Assembly (NCBI GenBank): GCA_013399875.1
Contig: VXAZ01007910.1
Coordinates: forward strand, 62,282-126,281
Length of the DNA: 64,000 nucleotides
Source: Gymnorhina tibicen
Lineage: Eukaryota > Chordata > Aves > Passeriformes > Artamidae
Reading direction: 5' to 3'
Below, piece after piece: positions 13,539-26,146 of this stretch. A program made the position numbers and the translations under genes. Below the pieces are notes generated by a model, which was not told where the DNA came from, did no database searches, and saw nothing but the letters and a program-made list of their open reading frames with translations. How positions within the stretch are numbered: the stretch's first letter is position 1; the number at the start of each line of letters is the position of its first letter.

Positions 13539-16500
13539 AGCGACAGCAAGGCACTTATTTAATGTGCTTAGAGAGCAGGATAAAGAAAAGTACCAGCTTA
13601 TCATTCAGCTTATATGAAAACGGAGCAAAACCAGCTCCAAAACATTTCTCCATATTGAATGGTCTTAAATCTTTTAACTTAAAACCAGCAAATTTTAAGT
13701 TCCAATGCATTTTTGAAGAGAACATACGTGGAGTATAAAAACTAATGAAGAATGTTATAAGTGATCTTATGAATTGTGGATCTATTCTAGACAGCTGTAA
13801 CTGCTCTTAGTCCAGAGACATTTTGTATGAAATGTTTCACTTAGAGATGACCTATTCTTAAAGGTTTGTAACAATAGACAGCTCTATAATATTAAATCCA
13901 GATACTTTTCTCTCTATTTTTAATGCCACATGAACACTGAAAATAGCTGTTAAATTATCTTGGGATAATTTATATTTCTTCTGGTTTTAACGTCCACATT
14001 TCTTTCAGCTAACATTTTAGCAGAGACTAATCAATGACAACCCTGTACTTTCTTTCCCTTTCAGTTCAAACTTAATAAACTCAACCTCTTGGCTTCTTTT
14101 TCCTTGCTTCCTTATTCTGCACAAGTCCTCATGCCCTCCAGCATTAAGTTATCTTAGCTGCCTGCTTTTGATAACTTGATTTCACTTTCTAAATTTATTT
14201 TTTGTCATACCAGATTACTCCTAACGTGTTGCTTATTGCGATACATCTACTAACAATATATTTAGCTAAAACAGATTGAGAAATGCTATGTTCCTGACCT
14301 TTTAATTTTGCATATTATCAAAATGTTTACGGATGGCTTGCAGTAGAGGAATGTAGAAAATACAGGTAGATCTTCATTCACTTGTGAGTAGCGCTTAACA
14401 TTTCTTACAGAAGTTGTACTATATAAATCAGATTTGCATTTTTTCAGTTAAGGCTCATCTGTTTCATACTTCCTATGCCACATGCTGTCAAGTATTCATC
14501 AAGTGCTAAAGATGGCCAAAATGGCTAATCATAACTGCTAGCACAGACAAAAAAAATTAAGCAGATAATTTGTTGTGACCAGAGGGAAGAGTTCAGGGGT
14601 TTTTTTTTCTAAATTCTCCATGCATTCTCTTCTTTCTGGTCATGCCATAACACTTTTGTTTGTCTAGTCTGCCAGACTGTTAAAGCTAAAATGCTGAAGC
14701 TGGTAGCATGATGAAGTTGAATTACCACCTACAGTCTTTTTCTCAATTACTTGAAAGATGATGTTTATAAAATAGATTTACACTTGGTAAATTATATGTT
14801 TTATATGTGTGCCATAAAACAGATGGGTCTGACTGGCACAGTTACAATTAGTGACAGTGAAGCATATGGTAAATCACTCAAACAGTGGCAACTCAAAACA
14901 GTCAGTTCAATTAACCAGGGCCCTGTTAAACCTTTTCAGACTCAAATTAGTATTGCCAGCATTGCCATTAGCATTTGCAGCTAAATGCCAGGTCTGCTGT
15001 TACATTTTCATGCCCTTGAAAGTAAAACTGCATCTATGGCCAAAGCTCTGAATGTAAATTTCAGCATTCAAGGATTTGCTCAACTAGTAGCTCTAATTTG
15101 GTAAGGATCTCTCCTTCAAGCTCTATCCTGAATTTAGAGAGCTCCAGCTGCAAGTTCCTGTTAAACTGACTCCACATGTTTAAAACACAGGCTTGGCAAT
15201 CGCCCTTATCCTGTATTTGAAACCTGGTGTTTACTGAATAAGAATTTACTTCAAATAGCTCAGTGCATTTATCAAGCAAAGTCATGCAAACACTTTTGCT
15301 GTTACTTCTGATTCAGCTTTGGCAGTCTTGTCTCCGTCTGTGACCAGAGGGTACAGAGTGGCTTCCGCAATGTCCATGGGCACATATTTCTGCTGCTCTC
15401 ATTGTGACATTGCATAAACAACCAGGCAACCTGTGTCAGGTCACCTCACTGATTCAGATGAACATTAACCTGGCAACAACAATAACAAAAAAAAAAAATA
15501 GGTTTCAGACATCCTCTAATTGCAAATAGGTTGTGACAGGCACCTGCAGCTTAAAGTAGGGAGAAGAGCAGGACGATTCATTTTGATGGCAGGCTGAAAT
15601 GTGCCAGCTGGAGCCATATCTCAATAGGCAGATGTGCGTGTAAGATTTTAGCACCAGCACTGACTTACGTGCTGACCTCTGAAATTAATTTCCATCCTAT
15701 CATTTTACACCTATGTCCTATTGTTTATTGAAACACACATAGTAACCATTGTTAAAATTTACTCGGATCATAGCTATTAAAAATTAACAATGAATTTCCT
15801 CAAAAGTACAATCTGAATTGATAACTTCAAAAAATATTCTTAAAATGTCATGCTTTTATTTGAAACATATAGAAATAAATCAAAAATATGAGACATCTGA
15901 GGATTCCTAAAAATAAAAATCCAGTTGACTACATTAGTATGCATCATCCTCATCCTATGTTTGTCAGGATTTCAGCTACACAGACAAATAAATAAAATAT
16001 ATTTCTTAATACATTACCTTATTTCATTACAGCTGACCTCATTCTCCTGTCCTTAATGCACACTCTCATTGCTGTTGGTTTTATATATATTTGAAACAAG
16101 TAGATCATCTACTACCATCTCCCTTTTACTTTCACACTTAATAGAAAAGTAAGAAACCAGCTCTCATCCTTCATGCAACACCCCAACTCAAAATTTAGAC
16201 TACTCTAACACTTTGATTCCCCTCGAAAGCAGGGGAATTACTGTTCATTAATTTTTGCAGGTGGAAAAGCCAAAGTCTCTGATTCCCTGTTGTCCTTGTC
16301 TTGCCATGTAGGGTGTAGAAGTTGCTACAATAGCATCTTGGATTACCTGGTCAGTAAACAGCTCAATGTAATAGGCATAAGGCTGAAAGGGTTCAAATTT
16401 CCAATAGAAGATAACTAGAATATTTATTAGGATCAGCATTATTGAGAATTTTTTAGTGTTATCTTTCCCTTTGCTTCAGTACAAGTGATAAAGTCCAGGA

Positions 16501-19185
16501 CAAGAATCTGGCTCAGAGAGCAGCTGCTTCTTGTGCAAACAGAACAAAACCATCCAAAACTCAAGATATGCATACTCTCTAAAGTTATGTAAATATCACC
16601 AAAAATATATTTAGACAGGTATAAAAAATGTGCTATCTGTCTTAGAAGAGCTGTTAATCACTATAGGTCTCCACGAAGTGAAACAAGCACCAATATAATT
16701 TCACCACAGGGGAGTAAAATTCTGCCACCACACTTGAGGAATTGTGGCTCACACGAGGAATAATACAAATTTACCCATTGATTAAGTATTCTCATCTCAG
16801 AAGAATTTCAAATATAACCTGGAAGGTCTGCAGGCTTTTCAGAATTCTAGCTGCACTTCCAAAGAAAAATGAGCAGCAGAAGCTTTGATATTGTATTAAA
16901 ATGGAGTCATATCATGAAAAGTACTGCTTCATATTACAGGGTAAGTGTTATATTTAAAACTGAATTCTCTGTTTATTAAATAAAATAATTTAACTGTAGC
17001 TTCAAATACACAAAAGAAATCATGTCCACCTTAAGCTGAAGTTCAAGTATTGTTTATCTGAACATAAACTAGTAGAAAAACGTTCAGGAAATTAATCAAG
17101 CATCAGAAAACGAATCATATGAGGAAAGTTGGAAACTAAGGCCCACAAACCAAAGCTTTTTTAATTCTACATCTACAAAATCTGCCTCAACAAGCAAAAA
17201 GAATAATAAACATGACCCTGGTAAACACAGATGCACATTCACTGTGTATACAAAGAGTATGGCAAAAAAAATTGGAAAGGTGTGAATTGCTCCATTCATC
17301 TAATATGATAACTCTGAGACCTATCTGTAGTAATCTAAAGATACCATTTTTAGATGGAACTGATACCTTATACAAAGCTTAATATCATTAACTCTCCTTC
17401 CAAGGGAGGTGACCCGAACACAGAAATTATTAACAGAGCATTATCTTAACAGAATCATCAAGTTAATTTATTTTAAAATTCTAAATGCTAGTCAGAAATC
17501 ACCCTTTTTTCCCACTTTTTTCCCCCCAGGCTTTCAAAGCTTTAACTTGATTTTTTTTTTCCTCAAATAAAACCTGACAGTTCAGAATGAGGCTTATAAG
17601 GTAAAATAGACATCAAACTAAGTAATGTAAAGGCTACTCCAAAGATGTTCTATATTGTGTTTCATTTCAAAACCTCTGTTTTCCTCTATTCTTCCTGAAA
17701 TGGATGTAAAATTTCCAGATTTGTTAAAATATATATTTATAGTTAAATCCATGAGCCTAATTATGGTACTGAATCCAAACACGGAGAATACACGTACTTT
17801 TTACCACCCACCAACATTATCTATACAACACTACCATCGATAATTTCTATTCTTTGACTTACAAGGTATAATTCTGTAAAAATAAGAAGGATACTGGTAA
17901 CTGTGTACTGCTTCATCACAGACAATGAACAATACTGCAAAAAGGCAAGTTTACTGTAAAGCTCTGGTTTTAAATCTTGGAGACAATTACTTTGTCTTTA
18001 AGAACATTGCAAGAAACCAGCATTTTGTTCACTTTAAAATTGAATTTTCCATTGCAGGTAAGCATTAACCGCTAAGAAAGGATTGAATATCGCTAATAGG
18101 TTCATCAAATTTGAAGCTTGAGGCTTGTTATTTCAAAAAAAAAATCAAGAAAAGCAAGGTCCTGAGAAGGAAACTTTGCCAGTAACTGGTCAAACAACAT
18201 TACCTGGCATGACAGGAAATCAGCATGTGGCAACAAGCCAACTTCTAAAGCTTTCATCAGCTGTTTTAATCACCAAAGATTATTATTCCAACTTTAAGAA
18301 GCTTATGTGATTTATCTTCATGGGTCTGACAAAAGAAAGTCAGCAGTCATTCCAAGAGCGGCACTACTATTGTGCTCTGTGATATTTTAGACTGTCAGGA
18401 AGTAAAACAATGTACATGATACACTCTGTGTAATCCTTACATTCCTGATTGTAGAAGCCTCAAGAGAAAAGCTCTATGTGATGATGATCACATACTTAAG
18501 TGGGGAATTGAACATCATGCAGGACCAGTGTTCTTATTTCTTCAATGAAATAATGACATGTCATGAAAATGCAGAAGAATCTATGACTGAAGAAAGAAGG
18601 TTCTTTCTTCCTCTTAGAAAGGTTACCACTAAGTCATGTTTTCTTAGTAGGCTGTTCATTCCTGTTCTGAAAGGGCTACTGTAAAGAAGTAATTTTTTAA
18701 GAAGCTTATAACAGAAATAATTGGTGGACTTCTGGTAAAAACTAAATTAGACTATGTAAAATAAATTTATCATGACAAAGATCACAAGCACCGATACTGC
18801 ACAGATTTGAAAATACAGGATGATCACAATTCCCTAAGCAACTGGCTCCAGCCCTGCCCTGACTGGCATTCCTATTTCCATCCCCCAGGGTTCCCAGAGG
18901 GATGATTTAGCCTTCTGCTGAGACAATAAGGCTCCTCCTTGCCCCAGTGAAGTGGTACAAACAATGGTGATAAAGTCACTGACTCACAGGACATGACCGT
19001 AGCCTTCAATTTCTCTCACTCCTATTCTCAAGACAAGCGGTGATCTGCCTACTCTATCAAAGTTCCCAAGATATTAGGGTATACTCCAATGGAGGTTTCA
19101 GAGAAGCACTCTGACATTGAATAGGATTGTTTCAAGCTTCAGTACAGGAAAAAAAATTGGGAAATTTATTAAGACAGGCTATATC
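13539..19185. other. Gene-free DNA
   Basis: No gene is supported. The part from about 14826 to 15640 is less AT-biased than its flanks and rich in ATTAG, CAGCTG-like and CATTTGCAG words, suggestive of regulatory DNA only by eye. A 74-codon minus ORF at 15061-15285 inside it is treated under rejected items. Confidence 0.5.
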
Positions 19186-19306
19186 CAGGTTGGAAGGAGC
19201 TCTGAGTGACCTGGTCTTGTGAAAGGTGTCCCTGTTCACAGCAGAGGTTTGGCACCAAATGATCTTTAAAGTCCCTTTCAACCCAGGCCATTCTATGATT
19301 TTCTAT
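19186..19306 (+). mobile_element. CR1 LINE 3'-end fragment
   Basis: The typical CR1 3' UTR is seen in forward order: ggttggaaggagctctgag, then gatctttaaagtccctttca, acccaggccattctatgatt and a degenerate terminal octamer repeat. Only about 120 bp remain, so the copy is severely 5'-truncated and has no coding part. Confidence 0.93.
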
Positions 19307-22300
19307 CAATGCTAAATATTAGGACAAAGATAATGCTGAGGGGTTTGCTGGTTTGTTTGGGGTTTGGTTTCTTTTCTTTTTAATGGTGCAATATTTAATA
19401 TCATCTGGTATCTAATTGACCTAAAATTTGGAATCAAAGGATTAGCATCCAAGGTGACCCAAAATCTTGAAGGAAATGGAAAGTGGATGAAATAAGCACT
19501 TTTCTTCTAGAAGACAGATGCTTTAGCCTTCTGTATCTACCTCCTTAAGTCAAAAGCTTATTTACTATTATATGCCATTGGAGACCAAGAGTGGTCTTTG
19601 CTTTCTTCCTTAAAAGGTCCATCCCCTACAGCATTTACCACACAGCCAGCTGTCAAGAGGATGCCTTCTCATGCTATTCACTTATTATTAATAGAAGATG
19701 TAGGGGCAGGCATTTTTGACACCTTCCAGTAGATATGTTAAGGCTACAAACATAGGTCACAAAAGAAGTACCAATGAGTCCCTGCATATGAAACATTGCT
19801 GGTAACAGTAATAGCATTGCAGTGATAGAAGATTTAAAGCTTTATTAGTAATTAGCATAGTTAGGAAATTGCTGAAATTACCTTAAAAGGCCTCTCTCTT
19901 CAGACTCCTTCTCCCTCTCACTTTCATGCAATATTGCATTTTTCTCATAGCTATTTTATGGTGTCATTTTTCATAAAGTTATGAGTTTTGCACATAAAAG
20001 AAAAAGTTACCACAGACCAGTTCTATGAAGCCTTAAGTTTTATGAAGTACATTACTTCTCTTTCACTAGACCACAACTGTATTTCTTGTCTGGGTCTAAA
20101 AATAGAAGACAATGATAATTTTTAGCTCAGAACAAGACTTACAGCTTCTAATGAGATAGTTAAGGAATTAACGGAAAAAAGGTTAAAGTCTGAAGAACCA
20201 CTCTGTGAACATTACCACAGAGTAATGTTGCTATGAAAACACACCTAGAAGAAAGTTGGTCAGCTTTCACTCCTTCCCCTATTGTTATAGAAACCACAGA
20301 CACAACTCTCAAGTACTTTGTAAATGCTGTAATTCAGTGACCATGCAAAACCATCTGGCCATTACTGTGAACTTCCTGCACTTCTAAGAACAGAATACTG
20401 ACTTTGATAGTAATGTCCTTTAAAGTATAGGTCTACCAACACCTTCACAACCTAGAAAACAGACAACTCTTGCATCATGCCTTGTCAGATCAAATAGCAG
20501 ACTGAACGACAAAGCAAAGGACCGCACACAAAGAGCTGCCTGTCAACAGCTTGCCCCTTTTATGCTGACATGTCTGCAGATAAAACTCCTCTGTCCCTCA
20601 TAACTGAGAAAACAGCATACAGGAAAAACAAAAATCATGTCAGACCATTGAGACTCAGTCTGTTTAATAGACTAACAGCATGAACAGGAACAGTTTAACT
20701 GAGACGACATGACAGTCAGAGCACTATCTGCATTTTGAACCGAGCTATTTGGCCTTTCCACCTTTAATAGCCTCTTCAACTTCCCTCCACATTTTTTCAT
20801 CCTTACTTGCCCTACTCTGTTTACCTCTATCCCACGTTCATTTTATTTCATTACAACTCTTACTCCCCACAAAAAAGCCTCCAGGCTGATGTTTCCTACC
20901 AACATACTGTTCCATCTGCTCATCCATTATTACTCTGTCTACATCTTTGTTCCATCAGAAATTATAGTACAGTGGGAGGAAGTGGGAACAGGGTGTGTTT
21001 AGATGTTTTGCATTTGAAAAACACTGCTGCAATTCAGTACAGATTTACTTTTGCCTGCCTTTGTGACTGCTGAAATATTTCTTCTCCTCTGTCCATTCCC
21101 TCTTTCACCTGTGGTTTAATCCCCTTTCATAAGGTGTTGGGACACTGCTTGTACACAAGAAGCTTAGCTCCATGACAACAGCTGCAAAACTGATAGCTCT
21201 TCATTTTGCACCTGTTTTATACACATGAATACAACTCCCTTTGCAGCAATTGCAGTCCAAAGTGAAACAGAGTATATAAAAGTGTGCCCAAACACACAGG
21301 CAGAAACTGAGAAGGTGACTAAAACAGTTCATCTCAACTTCTTTTGAATTGTTTGGCAGAAATATTGTGAACACTGTAGTCAACTATCACAAAAATCTCT
21401 GCATGTACACCTTAGAAAACATGAAAAAGAGGAATGCAAATTTGTGGACCCAATTTCTAAAGAAAAAGGTAAAGAAAAGAGCTTTTAATGAGAAAGCACA
21501 ACATACTTGTAGTTAAATCTGTGTAAATCTAACATAAGATCACTACCTTAACAGAAAATGTTAAGAATTTACAGAACCTGGCATAATCAGTTGCTGTACA
21601 TTTTCCTGAAAACGTTCCAACAGGTTCAAACTTCAGCTTCAAATTACAAAAAGTAAACTACTGGGAAAAAGAATTATAAAACTGAGCAGAAGTAGCCCTC
21701 GCTATTTTTCTCGCAACCATTACAGTTACCATGTTTGCATGTCTCATGGACATGGGGAAAGTAAAACAATGGCAAACCTGACTACACCTTTGGTGAATGG
21801 CAAGTGCAAATGTCAGACCCTCACCTTTGAATGCTCTTGTATGTGCAATTTATTGTCTGTGCAATTTAGTGTCTGGATGGCATTAACCATCCCTTTGTCA
21901 CCTTCTTCCACTACAACAGTGAGGAGGCCTGAAACAGAGCTACAGCTTAATTATGTATTTCTGATTTAAAAAAAAAATTACTGGCTTCTATTTAATATGA
22001 GAGTAAATAAGTAACATTTATCCTAAGTCTTATTTTTAAATTATATAAGGTCTACAAGTAGGGAATTAAGTTGTACTGGCATATTGTTAATATCCTTTGT
22101 TTCACAGAATTTACTTGAAGTAGTCTGAGTTGGAAAAGCACAAATTCACATATAAAGGGAATTATAATTTATATTTTTAGGGTATTAGGACTTAAAAATT
22201 TCTCGTATACACCAATGTATGACCATTGTTTTCTCTGCATTTGTATCAGATTTCTCACAACCAAAATCATCTAGGATTACCATTAAACATGTACATGTTC

Positions 22301-25300
22301 TTAAAGGAGGCTAATCTTACTTCAGTTTGAAGTAGATAGGGTTAGACATTAAAGTCTGCATGAATAGTCCGTTTCCTATTGGGACTCATGCAAGCTACCT
22401 GTCCTCTGAGGCTCCGATTTTGCAGCTGTCATCTTTCCCAGCATTTGGGCAATGAAGGAATCTTTTGTTCTACTGAAAAGTGGTACATTGTTCCCTGCTC
22501 AGGTGCCCAGAATAAAACGTATAAGGCAATACAACAAGCTTCTCTAGAGACTGGCTTGAGGTTGGTTTTTTTCTTTCCCTTATGGAAGAATTTTCACTGA
22601 ATGAAACCTTCCTTGGTCAGGTGAAGAAAAATTGCAACTTCATATTTAAGATCTTGAAATAAACAATAAGGATTTCAAAATATTTTTAAATGGTATTAAG
22701 TATGTAAGCCATACCTAGTCCTTTTGCAAACGTAACAGTAAAATGAATGGTTTTATTTTGCTTTTTGTGTTTCAACAAAAATATCCAGGTAATTTCCAGA
22801 CATCTCCAAAACACTGCTTATCTGCTTTTCTTTATTCTAGTACCTAATGAGAAATACCAACCCTGCCCATTTCCATTGGCTTGATCCCTCTTAACTGCTG
22901 CAGGAAAGGGCTTCACAATTACTTTTGCCTATTTCGTATACCCTTTTGATCTATCCCATTACATTAATGGGCTGCCTCATCACCTCTAATTCACATGGGC
23001 CATGGAAGAAGTTCCCTGTGAAAAACATTCTCTTATTAATTATATATATATATAAATTCTCAGATATATGCTTTGCTCTCAATAAGATTTTACAAGGCAG
23101 GCAGAACCCTCTAGAAAGAGATAAAGATTTCTCTGCTCTGAAGAACAACTGTCTTCATTCCCAAGGGAGAGAAAACATCAAGCCACGGGTATAATAAGTG
23201 AATAAATGAGTGCTCAAGGAGATGAGAATCTGTAACTCATTGGCAGTGAGTCTGCATTGGCATATTTGCATATTGGCTTTCATTATGAATGCCCTTTCAA
23301 TGCAAATCTCCTAATTTTCCCCAGTTAATACACTTTTATTTGCACCACAGCTGTCTCTGACCTCATAAAATGGATCCCTTTAGTGAACTAGGATATGTGC
23401 ATCTTGCTAACGCCAACAAAAAACTTGGGTCAGTATGCTCCAACCACTAACTGGCACAGAGACATGGGAACCAGACTAGACCTAGCCTGAAATAAAACAT
23501 CCAAAACATGCACAACATGGGTTGTGGGTGCTCAGAAACAATTGGTTTTCTTTCTAGAACAGTTTCTGCTTTGCTGCTTGTTAGTACAGACGAAGCGTGA
23601 GAGAAGCAGACAACAAATAGGCCTTACTAGATCCAGTGTACTTGCTAGGCAGCTAAAAGTGTTGCACAGCATTTGATGAAACTATAAATGCCACACAACT
23701 GACTGAAGTGGAAACCCATTACCTGTCAAAAATACAGTTATAAGAATAGAGTTAAGGATAAGCCACCTTTATTTCTGGTCTATCTGGGCGTCCCTTTCTA
23801 CTGAAAGACTCAGTTATTCTTGTTGTCATTTTAATTAAAACTGGCCCTTTTGAAAAAACTCAGAGGCCTTTAAAATCAGGAACTCGCTATAAAGCGAAGA
23901 TCCACGCACACCCATCTCAAAGTCTTACCTGAGCACAGGACTCATTAGACAAGCACTGCCATGGGATTACTGTATCAACCTGAAACACAGCTCTCAAAAG
24001 TCTAGGGACATCTCCCACACTGCAGAAAGAAATCAGAAGGACCACAACGCATACAAGTAAGTGGTACACACAGCATAAAGCTCTTTATCTAATTTACACC
24101 CTTCTGAGCTCCACCTATACAGGTGTGTATGCTCTGAATTAAAGGGCACAGCATGCAAAAGCACTTGTGATGTAAGTTCTGGTTAAATATAAACTATCAG
24201 TTGGGTTTCTAAATAAATGAATCATGTTTAATGCAATATACTCTGTGTATAATATTAACCTCTTTCTGTGTCAGGAGAATGTGGTGAGGTGTTCTTAAAT
24301 GTTATTACATGCATTTCTTAGCTGCAGGCTGAACATAAGGTCCAGCTTATTAGTGATTTGCCTATTTTGTAGCAGAGGATGGTACAATGCATGGTGTGTA
24401 ATGCTGTTAACTCAGAACAGCAGTGTACTCATCTCGACCTCAGTCACATGAGAAACAGAAGGTAGATACAGATCATTAGGTAGTTAAGTCTAGAGCTTGC
24501 TGCTAGCAATATTTAGTATTTGATTATGTTCATCCTGACAAGCTAGAGAGGCTATAAAATGTGGTTATCATGAATGCACTGTTGAAAGATGCTTTCTGAA
24601 TTTATGGTAATTAGCTTTATTTACCAGCAAATATAGATACAATTTATAAAACTTTCACAGTTCTGTGAAGCGATAAATAGCTTCTGCATCTGTTGTATTA
24701 ATTAAAGTCCTTAGGATAGCAGTAGTTACTCAAACTCTACCTACAGGGTCCTCTGTGGTACATTTCAATAACAGTCTCAGTGAAGAACCTGCCCGTGTTA
24801 CCCTATAGTGACCATGTAGTTAGAGCTACAATGGCTTTGCTGGCAGGATATCTATTTCCCATCCTCTTCCTGTTGTTTTCCAAAAAACTGATTACCCATG
24901 CAAACTGAAAACTATTTTTCCTACTTGGCTGGTGTCATTTTGACCCAGCTTGCAAACTGCTTATTGTTGGATTTACTTACTTTTGATATCTGGCCTCCAT
25001 GTGCTCAGAAGGTTTTCTATATCAATTAGTAGATTTATCTTTTAACTCATTTAATACTAACACTAACTAATTCTTCTTATCTCATTGCCACATTACATAT
25101 TTCAGATCATGAATTTTGTAAAGTCCTTTAAAATATTGGAAATACAAAGCTGGCAAGATCAACCACAGCCATCAATGAGAGTGGTAGGTGGAAGAAAAGT
25201 CCTCCTTCAGCTGCACAAAAAGATAATCACCTGCTAGCAGAATTTAGGAGAAAACTTCCAGTAAACACAGGCTATTAGTATTCCTGCCTGATAGTGTCTC

Positions 25301-25989
25301 TTTTGAAATCTACCATCTGAATGGATGAAACAGCTCCTAATGGAGCCTTTCCCCTTGGCATTTGACTGTCACATATCTACAGGGTGAAAGGCAGACTAGT
25401 TAGACTGTCACCTCTGGCACACACTATTTTCACTCCAAATCTAGTGAATGAAATGTAGAGAAATGAATTTGTCTTCTGCTGGTTAGGAGCAACAAGTCTG
25501 TGATGTGAGGTATGAGAGAAGCAATCTTTTTTCTTGCAGTTTTGGCTGTCAGAGAGGGCAGATGCAGACTAGGTGTAATCCAATCTCATGGCCACTAAAA
25601 GGGGCACTGGTACTCCCCACTTCTGTCTCCACTTGCATGCTCCAGCCCATTCCTTTGCATTAGTCACTGTGTGGCTTCAGGATGTCTCAGCTCAACTGAC
25701 TGATTTCATAGACATCAACTGATAAATTTCATAAACTGATAAACCAACAGCTGGAACAAACAACTGAAAAAATTGGCTTTCTGTCAAGAAGCTAAACTAA
25801 TTCATCCTGTGAACATGACTCCAATAAATTGATTCATATTGATATGTTGCATGAAGGCCTTGTTGCCTTTGTAAAATCATGGCTCAGGCCTGTTACTTTG
25901 GCTAAGTAGAAAAGGACTGTGGGAAAGAGACACAGCTGAATTAAGGGTAGAAAAACATGCTGCGTGACCATGGCGTGCTCACACCATGG
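19307..25989. other. Gene-free DNA
   Basis: No gene is supported; ORFs are under 90 codons without family features. It holds a (TA)n run near 23036-23055, an inverted octamer pair at 23264-23307 and an AT-rich stretch with TAATTA-type words at about 24540-24720. Confidence 0.5.
23036..23055. repeat. (TA)n microsatellite, short
   Basis: About eight uninterrupted TA units in AT-rich surroundings. Confidence 0.8.
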
Positions 25990-26146
25990 TGTGTGGTGGT
26001 TGGTTGAATTATGTTTGTTGTGCCTTAAAACTGTGTAAACAGATAACTGGCTAACTGCTTAAAAAGGCTGGGTTTTTGTAATACAGGAGCTCCCCTTTGC
26101 ACCTGCCTGGGGACTCTGCGTTTCTCATTATCATAACGTTGATACA
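25990..26146 (+). mobile_element. Probable LTR fragment of an endogenous retrovirus
   Basis: The sequence starts TGTGTGGTGG and ends GATACA, near a TG...CA form. Inside, in order, are a TTAAAAAGG TATA-like word, a degenerate poly(A) word (AATACA) and a GAGCTCCCCTTTGCACCTGC block, followed by a CTGGGGACTCTGCG stretch of U5 type. The layout and the last two blocks resemble avian LTRs I know. No target-site duplication was found and the left edge is uncertain. Confidence 0.45.

Noticed and set aside
15061..15285. 74-codon minus ORF with a Leu/Glu-rich helical tail
   Set aside because: Composition looks protein-like, but there is no splice context and no family I recognise. At this length chance is the likelier explanation.
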